A stretch of 24,919 bases of DNA from a virus. The stretch is from positions 1 through 24,919 of the IMG/VR virus record IMGVR_UViG_3300028025_003181. One strand, written 5' to 3'. The notes beneath the pieces are model-generated. The model was not told the origin of the DNA. It made no database searches and was given only the letters and a program-made list of their open reading frames with translations. How positions within the stretch are numbered: position 1 is the first letter of the stretch; the number at the start of each line of letters is the position of its first letter. The position numbers and the translations under genes were made by a program. Positions 4,828 to 10,932 of the stretch are shown piece by piece.

Positions 4828-4978
4828 TCGCTTCCTTCGCCATGTGCGAAAAATTTTTGCCACTTATGACGCACCACCAGAAACGATCAGGTCTTATCAA
4901 AGACAGTGGGTCAGATCAGTGCGTCAACTTGGAGACAAGTGGCTGGTGGCTAAACAAATCAAAAGGATTGAACAATGA
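4820..4978 (+). CDS. Small basic protein, 52 aa
   Basis: The reading frame starts MKTRFLRHVRKIFATYD and continues with PPETIRSYQRQWVRSVRQLG and VAKQIKRIEQ. It is strongly basic (many Arg/Lys) and aromatic, with predicted helices and no Cys or membrane segment. It resembles short basic phage proteins of unknown function placed before recombinases; nucleic-acid binding is plausible but not shown. GGAG with a seven-base spacer precedes ATG 4820. Its stop overlaps the ERF gene start (ATGA at 4975), which argues strongly that it is translated. Confidence 0.75.
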   Translation: MKTRFLRHVRKIFATYDAPPETIRSYQRQWVRSVRQLGDKWLVAKQIKRIEQ

Positions 4979-5580
4979 AAGTTTATCAAGCGATCAATTT
5001 GATCCAAGCCGACCTTGCGAAAACTGGCATCGAGAAAAATCGCAAAAATCATCAAGGCTCTGGATATAACTTCCGAGGCATCGATGATGTTTATAACGCA
5101 CTCGCTCCATTGCTGGCCACACACAATCTTTGTGTTTTGCCAAGAATGCTGACCAGAAACTGTGATGAAAGAATCTCCAAATCTGGTGGCAGTTTGTTTT
5201 ATGTGACCATCGAGGCTGAGTTTGACTTTGTGAGTTCTGAGGATGGATCAAAACACACTGTAAAGACTTATGGTGAAGCAATGGACTCTGGAGACAAAGC
5301 AACAAGCAAAGCAATGTCAGCCGCTTATAAATACGCTGCATTCATGGCATTTGCAATTCCAACTGAGGGAGACAATGATCCAGACGCTGAAAGCCATGAG
5401 GTTATTCCTGAAGGAAAAGAGCCTGTAAAAGAAAAAGTCGCACCACCAATCACAGACGCTCGATTGTTAAAAGCAATTGAAAAGATCAAGTCTGGTGAAT
5501 ACACCACAGACAAACTCAGGGCTTCATTCACTTTGACAGAAAAACAAAAAGCATCACTGTTGGAGGCATTGTCAGCATGA
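4975..5580 (+). CDS. erf: ERF-family single-strand DNA annealing protein, 201 aa
   Basis: The ERF superfamily signature is clear: GYNFRGIDDVYNALAPLLA (residues 30-48) and GEAMDSGDKATSKAMSAAY followed by KYA...F.IPTEGDND (about 101-135). ERF proteins are ring-forming recombinases that anneal complementary single strands in phage recombination, equivalent to lambda Bet. The C-terminal part (about 140-201) is a charged linker and a helical tail, as usual. AAAGGA supplies the ribosome binding site and the start overlaps the upstream gene. The exonuclease and SSB encoded downstream are its expected partners. Confidence 0.95.
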   Translation: MKVYQAINLIQADLAKTGIEKNRKNHQGSGYNFRGIDDVYNALAPLLATHNLCVLPRMLTRNCDERISKSGGSLFYVTIEAEFDFVSSEDGSKHTVKTYGEAMDSGDKATSKAMSAAYKYAAFMAFAIPTEGDNDPDAESHEVIPEGKEPVKEKVAPPITDARLLKAIEKIKSGEYTTDKLRASFTLTEKQKASLLEALSA

Positions 5581-6077
5581 GAAAGCATTACCAACTACCA
5601 CCTCAGCTTGGCTCATTTGCCGTGACAAAATTTAATCGAGCCAAAGAAGTCGCATTAAAAGCCAAAAAAGATTTTTTAGCTAAAGAAGGTGCAGTTGCCA
5701 TACTTCGACAAGAGTACAAAGGAATCGGGTTAATTTATGAGGAATATAGAGACAGATCAGGCTTTTGTTTGCCAGAAAAGTATGAACAATATTGGTTAAT
5801 AAAACCAAAAAAATCGACATTAGTTGGCAAACGAATACAAGGTGAAATGGATCATGTCTGCGAATTGCTTGAGGTCTGGCAGTGGTCACTTGAAAACGCT
5901 CTGAACCTTTATGAGTCGGTCTTTGCTAATCGTCAGTTTGAGTTAACTTTTTGTGTGCCAATGGCCGATGGAAGTGTTCTTATTAGTCAATCCAGAGAAG
6001 CCAAAAAACTGATTTCTGAGGACTACAAAATCACTGCATCAGAGTTTTTGCGTTTGAAAGGATTGGCCAATGATTAA
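5577..6077 (+). CDS. Unknown protein of the recombination operon, 166 aa
   Basis: I do not recognise this protein. It is soluble-looking with a basic N-terminal third (KAKKDFLAKEGAV), a middle with YEEYRDRSGFCLPEKYEQYW and a helical segment MDHVCELLEVWQWSLENALNLYE. No catalytic motif, membrane segment or clear zinc site is visible. It overlaps erf (ATGA at 5577, GGAGG upstream) and the exonuclease gene (8 bp), so it is co-translated with the recombination proteins. Possible roles are accessory DNA binding or nuclease modulation, but the sequence alone does not decide. Confidence 0.8.
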   Translation: MRKHYQLPPQLGSFAVTKFNRAKEVALKAKKDFLAKEGAVAILRQEYKGIGLIYEEYRDRSGFCLPEKYEQYWLIKPKKSTLVGKRIQGEMDHVCELLEVWQWSLENALNLYESVFANRQFELTFCVPMADGSVLISQSREAKKLISEDYKITASEFLRLKGLAND

Positions 6078-6705
6078 GATCAGAGCATCAAGCCTGTCTC
6101 AGATAATGACCGACCCAAAAGGCAAGGGTGAGGTCTTGTCTGTCGGTGCAAAGACCTATATAAGAAAACAAGCAATTGAATTTGTTTATGGCTTCGATGA
6201 AAAGATTTCCTCAAAGTACATGGACAAAGGAATCCAAGTCGAGGATCAGTCAATTGAACTTCTCAACTCGGTTTTGTTCACCAGTTACCAAAAGAACATC
6301 GAGCGAAAGGACAATGACTGGATCACTGGTGAGTGCGACATATTCACTGGAGACTCAATCATTGACATCAAGTCCTCATGGTCGCTGACCACCTTTCCAG
6401 CCTTGGCCGAGCAGGGTGAAGACAAAGATTATGAGTGGCAACTAAGGGCTTATATGTGGCTCTGGAATGTTGACAAAGCCTCGATTGCATATTGCCTTGT
6501 CTCGACCCCAGAGGACTTGATTAAGTATGAGGACGCAAGCCTTCACCAAGTCGATCACATCGCGCCTGAACTCAGAGTCACCCGAGTCTTTTATGAGAGG
6601 GATAAAACCCTTGAGGACAAGATCAAAGTGAAGGTGGAAGCCTCCCGAGAATATTACCAACAAATCATCAACCAAATCGCTAAAGAGCATCAAGGAGAAA
6701 ATTAA
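6070..6705 (+). CDS. PD-(D/E)XK exonuclease (YqaJ/lambda-Exo type), 211 aa
   Basis: The nuclease core is visible: RASSLSQIM at the N-terminus (typical of these exonucleases), KGIQVE (residues 53-58, helix with Glu58), TGECDIF with Asp90, IIDIKSSW with Asp99 and Lys101 as the D-x-K catalytic pair, and EWQLRAYMWLW (122-132) as the Q-x-x-x-Y motif. This is the two-metal exonuclease fold used to chew DNA 5' to 3' and supply single strands to the annealing protein, here ERF. Size is normal. AAAGGA upstream and an 8-bp overlap with the previous gene support the start. Confidence 0.87.
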   Translation: MIKIRASSLSQIMTDPKGKGEVLSVGAKTYIRKQAIEFVYGFDEKISSKYMDKGIQVEDQSIELLNSVLFTSYQKNIERKDNDWITGECDIFTGDSIIDIKSSWSLTTFPALAEQGEDKDYEWQLRAYMWLWNVDKASIAYCLVSTPEDLIKYEDASLHQVDHIAPELRVTRVFYERDKTLEDKIKVKVEASREYYQQIINQIAKEHQGEN

Positions 6706-7122
6706 ATGGCTTCAGTAAATAAAACAATTTTGATCGGTGCAGTTGGCCGTGACCCAGAGGTGCGATATTCGCAGTCTGGAAAAGCAATCGCAAACCTCAG
6801 CATTGCAACCAGTCAGAAACGCAAGGACAAGCAGACTGGTGAGTACATTGAAGACACTCAGTGGCATCGGCTCAAATTCTTTGACAAACTCGCTGAGATT
6901 GTTGGTGAGTATGTCAAGAAAGGCTCGACCATCTATGTAGAGGGTCAAATTAAATATGGCAAGTTCACAAACAAGGATGGGATGGAAATCTCAACTGTGG
7001 ATATTGTTTGCGATGAAATGACCATTCTGAGCAGACCAAAAGATCAAAAAGATCAAGCAGCAGAAAAGCCAAAGCCTCAAGGCTCTGGTTTTGACGATAT
7101 GGAAGACGACATCCCTTTTTAA
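6706..7122 (+). CDS. ssb: Single-stranded DNA-binding protein, 138 aa
   Basis: A complete SSB: VNKTILIGAVGRDPEVRYSQSGKAIANL, then QWHRLKFFDKLAEIVGEYVKKGSTIYVEGQIKY form the OB fold (about residues 1-105). A Lys/Gln/Pro linker follows, and then the acidic tip DDMEDDIPF that recruits partner proteins. It protects single strands made by the exonuclease and probably interacts with ERF and the NinB/Orf-like protein. AAGGAG eight bases before ATG 6706. Slightly shorter than host SSB (short linker), as usual for phage versions. Confidence 0.97.
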   Translation: MASVNKTILIGAVGRDPEVRYSQSGKAIANLSIATSQKRKDKQTGEYIEDTQWHRLKFFDKLAEIVGEYVKKGSTIYVEGQIKYGKFTNKDGMEISTVDIVCDEMTILSRPKDQKDQAAEKPKPQGSGFDDMEDDIPF

Positions 7123-7124
7123 CT

Positions 7125-7143
7125 TGGAGAACTACATGAAAAC
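7125..7143 (+). repeat. 19-bp repeated translation-start module, copy 2
   Basis: Identical to 4809-4827. It covers GGAG, spacer, ATG and the first codons of the 96-aa gene. The 19-base identity spans noncoding and coding bases, pointing to recent shared origin rather than chance. Confidence 0.7.
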
Positions 7144-7426
7144 AGCAGGAATCGAGAGAGTTTGGAAAAACGCTGGCACTTGGTCAGATCAAGCCATGAA
7201 TTTGCTTTTGAGTTTCTCAGCAAGGCAAAGAGAGGAATTCACAATGGAAGACTTCAGAAACTATGCTTCCATGCGTTATTTGCCAGAGCCACACCATGAC
7301 AACTGTTGGGGTGCGTTGTTCAATGTGGCAGCAAAGCAATTTGTCATCAAGCCAACTGGCAACATGGTTGTTGCTGGCCGAGCAAAGGCTCATGGTCGCA
7401 TGATTAGGACTTGGGTGAGGGCTTAA
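7136..7426 (+). CDS. Conserved small phage protein, 96 aa
   Basis: Key segments are FSARQREEFTMEDFRNYA, LPEPHHDNCWGALFNVAAKQFVI and AHGRMIRTWVRA. The pattern (A..FT.ED.R......LPEP....WGA.F..A....I...G......HGR....W) resembles a phage protein family with a small winged-helix-like fold and no assigned function, frequent near replication/recombination genes. ATG 7136 was chosen over an upstream in-frame ATG because of the GGAG site at 7126-7129. Last gene of the plus operon; its stop overlaps the stop of the convergent endolysin gene. Confidence 0.75.
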   Translation: MKTAGIERVWKNAGTWSDQAMNLLLSFSARQREEFTMEDFRNYASMRYLPEPHHDNCWGALFNVAAKQFVIKPTGNMVVAGRAKAHGRMIRTWVRA

Positions 7427-8019
7427 CGCTTCAGGATGGCCAAGGCTTCCTCAATGTGCTTAATTCGATCCTCAAGACCGATAAAGCCACCATTGATTTT
7501 CTTGGTCATTCCTTTGTAATCTCTGGCATCCGCAAACTGGTTGAGTTTGTGGGTGTCCCAAAACCATCCCGCAGTCAGGATCGCATATTGTGGAGTGGCC
7601 ACCAAGTCTGGCTCAAGCACAAAATCAACTCCCAAAGCCTGACCAGCGTGATAGTAGTTGGCATGGCCAGTCAACTGAATGCAACCTCTCCCGCGAAACC
7701 GCCAGCCATCGTCAGAAGCCTCGTCTCTGTTGCCCATCCTAGCACTGTAAACAACATTTGCGATCATCCGAGGATTGCGCTGACAGGCTTGAGCCTTGGC
7801 CGCATCAAATCGCTTTGGCCAAATCTTTTGAAGTGCCTCAGCCCGATAATTTAAATTCTCAACCAAGAACTTAAAACCACCACTCTCATGGGAGACTTGG
7901 CCAATGAAGCAAGCCTGTCTGATAGGGGTTGAAATATCAAATCTGTCAAAGGTGGCATTTAATGGATCGAGCCATTGCTCACCAATGTGCATTTGTCGGA
8001 GTTGTTCAGGACTTACCAT
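7423..8019 (-). CDS. GH19 (chitinase-like) endolysin, 198 aa
   Basis: This is a glycoside hydrolase family 19 lysin that cuts the peptidoglycan glycan chain. The family motifs are ACFIGQVSHESGGFKFLVENLNYRAEAL (first catalytic Glu at 45, second acidic residue Glu54), GWRFRGRGCIQLTGHANY (106-122) and AGWFWDTHKLN. Spacing of Glu45, Glu54 and Thr117 is close to that of the characterised phage SPN1S endolysin. No signal peptide is seen, so export depends on a holin. It overlaps the Rz gene by 14 bp and ends in overlap with the convergent 96-aa gene, without a visible terminator. Confidence 0.92.
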   Translation of the reverse strand: MVSPEQLRQMHIGEQWLDPLNATFDRFDISTPIRQACFIGQVSHESGGFKFLVENLNYRAEALQKIWPKRFDAAKAQACQRNPRMIANVVYSARMGNRDEASDDGWRFRGRGCIQLTGHANYYHAGQALGVDFVLEPDLVATPQYAILTAGWFWDTHKLNQFADARDYKGMTKKINGGFIGLEDRIKHIEEALAILKR

Positions 8020-8521
8020 TTATCAATTCTCTCATTTGTTGATACGAGTCCACGCAAGCATTAAGAGCCGCAGTGTTGCGATCACCCTGAGCCACTATTT
8101 CTGCAATGGCTGCAAGGGTTTCTCTGTCGGCTTCGCTTGGTCTGTCGGAATCAGAAGTTGAGTCAGCCTGTCTGTCAGGTTGACTGGTTGCTTTTGAATC
8201 TGCGCTGGCAATGGTGGGATTTGTGGTGGTTGATGGACAACTTGCGGAGGGGAAGCGCACCCGACCAGCGCGAATGGCACGATCCAGAGCAGTTTGTTTT
8301 TGATTGACAACATTTGTGGCCTCCAATAATTTGCTTGAGTTTTGATTAAGTTTCTCATTTAACAGTTGCTCAGTTTTCCGAGATTCCTCATTCTTTTTGG
8401 CAATTGCAATTTTCATGTCATCGTCACGCTCGATCCAGCCGTAATGGTGGCCAACTCGATAAGTCCCAAAAAGGGAAATTAGAACACCAACGATTAACCA
8501 AGGAAGTGGGATTGGTAGCAT
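8006..8521 (-). CDS. Rz: Rz-like inner-membrane spanin subunit, 171 aa
   Basis: One N-terminal membrane helix (LPWLIVGVLISLFGTY, about residues 7-21) is followed by a long helical, charged region (about 32-88, coiled-coil character) and a Ser/Asp-rich then helical C-terminus. This is the i-spanin layout: anchored in the inner membrane with a periplasmic coiled coil that joins the outer-membrane partner to fuse the two membranes at lysis. The decisive evidence is the lipoprotein gene embedded in another frame at 8095-8313. Start shares its A with the upstream stop (TAATG). It is slightly longer than lambda Rz (153 aa). Confidence 0.87.
   Translation of the reverse strand: MLPIPLPWLIVGVLISLFGTYRVGHHYGWIERDDDMKIAIAKKNEESRKTEQLLNEKLNQNSSKLLEATNVVNQKQTALDRAIRAGRVRFPSASCPSTTTNPTIASADSKATSQPDRQADSTSDSDRPSEADRETLAAIAEIVAQGDRNTAALNACVDSYQQMRELINGKS
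8095..8313 (-). CDS. Rz1: Rz1-like outer-membrane spanin lipoprotein, nested in Rz, 72 aa
   Basis: Lies wholly inside the Rz gene in a different frame. It starts MLSIKNKLLWIVPFALVGCASPP: a short signal peptide with lipobox LVGC (Cys19), then a proline-rich mature region (PPQIPPLPAQIQKQP). This is the classic Rz1 o-spanin, lipidated and sent to the outer membrane, where it binds the tip of Rz. Start chosen at 8313 because TTGGAGG sits six bases upstream; a frame open further upstream would bury the signal peptide. Mature length is about 54 aa. Confidence 0.9.
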   Translation of the reverse strand: MLSIKNKLLWIVPFALVGCASPPQVVHQPPQIPPLPAQIQKQPVNLTDRLTQLLIPTDQAKPTEKPLQPLQK

Positions 8522-9060
8522 TACTCAGCCTCTTTTCTTGCATTGGCCAAAAGTTCTCTCTCATCATCATCCTCAAGGTGGTCTGGAGGTGTGGTGGGTG
8601 GTGGTGGTGGAGTCCATGACTCATCCAGTTCTGGGTTTTTCCAGACAGGCATTGCACCGAAAGGTTGGCTTGGCAAACCATAAGCCGATTGAGGAGGTGC
8701 ATAGTTTGAGCCATATTGTTGGCCATAACCGCCTTGAAAGCCTCCTATCGGCTGACACATAGGTTGCATAGGTTGAGGTTGATTTGGAGTCCCAAAAGCC
8801 TTTGCAGCCGCACCAGCAGCCCTTTTGGTCATCACTCCACCAATACCGCCAACAATCAGCAAAACAATGTCGTTAAGCATCTTTGTGTAAGCCTGATCTA
8901 TTGGGGCCATGCTCTTGATTGGTTGAGTCACAAATGTCACCGAGTAAAGCAAAGCAATCACAATGAAACACAAAATGCAAGTGACAACAATAACAACAAA
9001 GCCCCAAACTCGGACTTCAAATTCTTCAGTTGTTAGGTTTGGCTTCTGGCTGTTGGACAT
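8521..9060 (-). CDS. Two-helix membrane protein of the lysis cassette, holin or antiholin candidate, 179 aa
   Basis: Residues 18-44 form a long hydrophobic helix (WGFVVIVVTCILCFIVIALL) and 63-77 a second, Gly-rich one (NDIVLLIVGGIGGVM), followed by a short basic/Ala stretch. The C-terminal 90 residues are Gln/Pro/Gly/Tyr-rich with PPPPPTTPP and an acidic end (DDDERELLANARKEAE). The paired helices beside the spanins fit a class II holin or a holin-like protein, but the long low-complexity tail is unusual. Start set at ATG 9060, inside the lipoprotein gene, with AAGG upstream; a frame open to 9189 would overlap almost all of that gene. Confidence 0.7.
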   Translation of the reverse strand: MSNSQKPNLTTEEFEVRVWGFVVIVVTCILCFIVIALLYSVTFVTQPIKSMAPIDQAYTKMLNDIVLLIVGGIGGVMTKRAAGAAAKAFGTPNQPQPMQPMCQPIGGFQGGYGQQYGSNYAPPQSAYGLPSQPFGAMPVWKNPELDESWTPPPPPTTPPDHLEDDDERELLANARKEAE

Positions 9061-9238
9061 CGTTAACCTTTTTTTCAAGAATTGGTGCGACCAAATACTC
9101 TGGACAAGTTTGGGTGAATAAGCATCGAGGCTTCTGACATTCTGGCTCAGTGAACTTGTCTGGGTCTTGGCATTTATACCGATAAACATCCTTGCAGCCA
9201 GTCAGCATCAAAAGAACAATTGCGATCAGATATTTCAT
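9026..9238 (-). CDS. Small Cys-rich lipoprotein, 70 aa
   Basis: MKYLIAIVLLMLTGCKDVYR is a lipoprotein signal with lipobox LTGC (Cys15). The mature part has YKCQDPDKFTEPECQKPRC and TQTCPEYL, with four cysteines that could form two disulfides. Short lipoproteins with a YPCQDP...PECxxPxC...TCPE pattern are familiar next to lysis genes in phages of aquatic bacteria; no role is established to my knowledge (lysis regulation or superinfection exclusion are options). The start overlaps the upstream 56-aa gene (ATGA) and the end overlaps the next gene by 35 bp. Confidence 0.85.
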   Translation of the reverse strand: MKYLIAIVLLMLTGCKDVYRYKCQDPDKFTEPECQKPRCLFTQTCPEYLVAPILEKKVNDVQQPEAKPNN

Positions 9239-9405
9239 ACTTTGATGTCCACCGCTTTAGCCCATTGAGTTTTGATCTCTTGAACTCTTTGTTGCTGTTC
9301 GGCCTGTCTGGTTAACTCTGCCAAACGCTTCATATTCTGTTGATGGATCACTCGGTGAGCCTCTGACAACATTTGAGCATTCTGTTGATAAGTGGTAATT
9401 CTCAT
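9235..9405 (-). CDS. Short helical protein of the lysis cassette, 56 aa
   Basis: The frame reads MRITTYQQNAQMLSEAHRV, then HQQNMKRLAELTRQAEQQQRVQ, ending in WAKAVDIKV. It is Gln- and charge-rich and almost entirely helical, with heptad-like spacing that suggests a coiled coil; no signal or membrane segment. Both ends overlap neighbours by ATGA (9402-9405 and 9235-9238), the best evidence that it is a gene. Similar short Gln-rich proteins occur in phage lysis or virion regions, but I cannot name a family. Confidence 0.7.
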   Translation of the reverse strand: MRITTYQQNAQMLSEAHRVIHQQNMKRLAELTRQAEQQQRVQEIKTQWAKAVDIKV

Positions 9406-9557
9406 TTTCCAAGACCAACCTTTCCAAGCAGTAAATTAACGATCCGATCCGAGAGATCATCGGGCAAAAAGCGGAGAAAACCAAGCACCCATAAAGCCAC
9501 ACACCCATAAACAAATATTTTTAGGCATAGGTCAAAGGTCTTTTGGTACTCATTCAC
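9402..9557 (-). CDS. Small membrane protein with GTG start, 51 aa
   Basis: Begins with GTG at 9557 (MNEYQKTFDLCLKIFVYG), overlapping the upstream stop as GTGA. It contains one membrane helix (about residues 12-31, FVYGCVALWVLGFLRF) and an amphipathic LPDDLSDRIVNLLLGK end. AAGG lies about nine bases before the GTG. Its TGA overlaps the next ATG. A competing frame in this interval has no such overlaps and breaks into other genes. Together with its position among holin-like genes this makes a small lysis-related membrane protein plausible; function unknown. Confidence 0.65.
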   Translation of the reverse strand: MNEYQKTFDLCLKIFVYGCVALWVLGFLRFLPDDLSDRIVNLLLGKVGLGK

Positions 9558-10051
9558 CGACCACACCTTTTGGTGGTTTCACAAAAATCCATCAATTCAT
9601 AGATTCCAATTGCAACCAAAAACAAAACAAAAGCCACGCCACCAATAATGATGGCCAACTCATTCATCTCTTGTTCTTTTTGTTTAGCCTTTTTCTCTGC
9701 CTTCTCTAAAGACCTCAGTTCCCTTGCGTCATCGATGTCCATCTGGTCTTGACGCGCTTTAATCTTGTTCCAGACATCAACCTTGCCAGTTGTCATAAAG
9801 AGCATCTTGAGTTCTTCCTCAAACGCTCTGGCTTGCTCTAAGGCCATCTCAATCTGGAGAGCAGTCCCCATGTTTGAGCCTTTGCCCTTCTTTGCCTCAA
9901 TCAGTGCTTTAGTAGCAGTTGACTTGGCATCGAACATCTTACCGATCATCGGTGCAAGCGAGCCAAGATCGTTGGCCACCTTGCTGGCCTTCTTGACCAT
10001 GCTAATCGCGGATTGGATACCCGCTAGGGCTGTTAGCGGATCCACCATCAT
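9554..10051 (-). CDS. Helical protein with C-terminal membrane anchor, 165 aa
   Basis: The N-terminus is VDPLTALAGIQSAISMVKKA, followed by a long helical region (about residues 60-130) with RAFEEELKMLFMTTGKVDVW and a run of Lys/Glu (KAEKKAKQKEQEMNE). A single membrane helix lies near 132-152 (IIIGGVAFVLFLVAIGIYELM) with a short Cys-containing tail. Phages of aquatic bacteria often carry a similar DPLTA...I-rich, coiled-coil protein with a C-terminal anchor beside lysis or internal virion genes; its role is not established. Preceded by AGAGG; the ATG doublet at 10051/10048 leaves the exact start open by one codon. It lies directly after the second HNH gene. Confidence 0.75.
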   Translation of the reverse strand: MMVDPLTALAGIQSAISMVKKASKVANDLGSLAPMIGKMFDAKSTATKALIEAKKGKGSNMGTALQIEMALEQARAFEEELKMLFMTTGKVDVWNKIKARQDQMDIDDARELRSLEKAEKKAKQKEQEMNELAIIIGGVAFVLFLVAIGIYELMDFCETTKRCGR

Positions 10052-10536
10052 GCAACCTCTGGTAGGTTGTAATACTGAGCTTCGCCAGCTTTTCTAGCCA
10101 CTACAGCATCATCTAAATTTTTGTAACACCCAAGCCATTTGTTTTTCTTATTAACTTTGACGTAAACTGTCCAAGATTTTTCCTTCTTAAACCATGAAAC
10201 ACCTATATGTCCACTTTTGTTGTGTCTAGGTAGTGAAATGTTTTGACAGTTGTCAGTTCGGCTAACAGCGCGTAGATTGCACAGCCTGTTGTCATTGCGA
10301 ATTCTGTTTTTATGGTCAATCTCTTGTGATGGAAAATTTCCATTGACATAAAGCCAAATTATTCTATGAACAGGATAACTTTTGTTTTGAATTTTTACTG
10401 TGAAGTATCCATTGCCATTTAATGCTTTTGCTTGTTGCCAAGGCTTAACATTTCGCCCATTGCCATTACGCCAAATAAGCATTCCGCTTGCAGCATCGTA
10501 GTAAAACAGCTTTTTGACTAATTCTTGATCAATCAT
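10048..10536 (-). CDS. Second HNH endonuclease with AP2-like domain, 162 aa
   Basis: FYYDAASGMLIWRNGNGRN at the N-terminus, then YPVHRIIWLYVNGNFPSQEIDHKNRIRND with NRLCNLRAVSRTDNCQN, give the HNH core (paired His with DH..N and NLR). The C-terminal SGHIGVSWFKKEKSWTVYVKV is an AP2-like DNA-binding domain. It has the same domain plan as the HNH at 2243-2722, but the two differ at most positions, so they are separate acquisitions rather than a recent duplicate. It sits exactly at an ATGA junction between two lysis-region genes, sharing overlaps on both sides, as expected of a freestanding homing-type gene. Confidence 0.9.
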   Translation of the reverse strand: MIDQELVKKLFYYDAASGMLIWRNGNGRNVKPWQQAKALNGNGYFTVKIQNKSYPVHRIIWLYVNGNFPSQEIDHKNRIRNDNRLCNLRAVSRTDNCQNISLPRHNKSGHIGVSWFKKEKSWTVYVKVNKKNKWLGCYKNLDDAVVARKAGEAQYYNLPEVA

Positions 10537-10661
10537 TTTCTCTCAACCTTTTGCCACTCAAGGCACACTACTTTTCGGTTATAGACATCACCTGTCCACG
10601 CCCATCTCACACATCTGTATTCAGCAGATAGTAGAAAAAAAGAAAACATAAACTCTGTCAT
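10533..10661 (-). CDS. Conserved small phage protein with RCVRWAWTGDVYNRKVVCLEW core, 42 aa
   Basis: A 42-residue frame starting MTEFMFSFFLLSAEYRCVR, followed by WAWTGDVYNRKVVCLEW and a basic end. The core (RC.RW.WTGDVYNRKV.C..W) is a motif I recognise from tiny conserved proteins in phages of aquatic bacteria, always near lysis or tail genes and without a known role. The first 12 residues are hydrophobic; the two cysteines may pair. ATGA overlaps on both sides (10661 and 10536) support it. It is missed by length filters of 60 codons. Confidence 0.8.
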   Translation of the reverse strand: MTEFMFSFFLLSAEYRCVRWAWTGDVYNRKVVCLEWQKVERK

Positions 10662-10750
10662 AAAAAATACCAAACAATGATGTAAAAACACCAAATGACA
10701 GTCAGGCAAAACAGGACTGCGCTAGTTAAAGCAACAGCCCAGTCTTTCAT
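10658..10750 (-). CDS. Membrane microprotein directly after the holin candidate, 30 aa
   Basis: MKDWAVALTSAVLFC, then a hydrophobic helix rich in Trp, Phe, Tyr, Val and Ile to the C-terminus (residues 5-30); almost no soluble part. ATG 10750 overlaps the stop of the holin candidate and the TGA overlaps the ATG of the 42-aa gene (both ATGA), so the frame is bounded at both ends by coupled genes. Its position suggests a holin partner (antiholin or pinholin-like peptide), but this is inference only. Confidence 0.65.
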   Translation of the reverse strand: MKDWAVALTSAVLFCLTVIWCFYIIVWYFL

Positions 10751-10932
10751 TTTTTTATGTCTTTGTAGATTGACCAGACTTTGTGGCCAATAAGCAAAAC
10801 TGTATAAATCAGAGTCGCCCAAAGCACCAACTCGCTCACTTGAATCCCCAAGACAGTCGCAAGTGAAACAGTCGCAGGAGGAGCAACCTTGGCCACAATT
10901 GCTGTGGTGGTTTCTGCATGAGTTTGAGTCAT
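10747..10932 (-). CDS. Putative holin, 61 aa
   Basis: The sequence has a soluble N-terminus (about 1-20), a moderately hydrophobic stretch PPATVSLATVLGIQVSE, then a strong membrane helix LVLWATLIYTVLLIGHKVW (about 35-53) and a basic tail YKDIKK. WATLIYTVLLIGHK is a signature of small phage holins, which form inner-membrane holes that release the endolysin at a set time. Size and the basic tail fit. ATGA overlap with the upstream structural gene. Together with the Rz/Rz1 pair and the GH19 lysin, it completes a full lysis set. Confidence 0.8.
   Translation of the reverse strand: MTQTHAETTTAIVAKVAPPATVSLATVLGIQVSELVLWATLIYTVLLIGHKVWSIYKDIKK

Noticed and set aside
9257-9514. 85-codon minus-strand frame covering 9257-9514
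   Set aside because: TTG start, no overlap with neighbours, and it conflicts with two small frames (9402-9557, 9235-9405) that are linked end to end with their neighbours.
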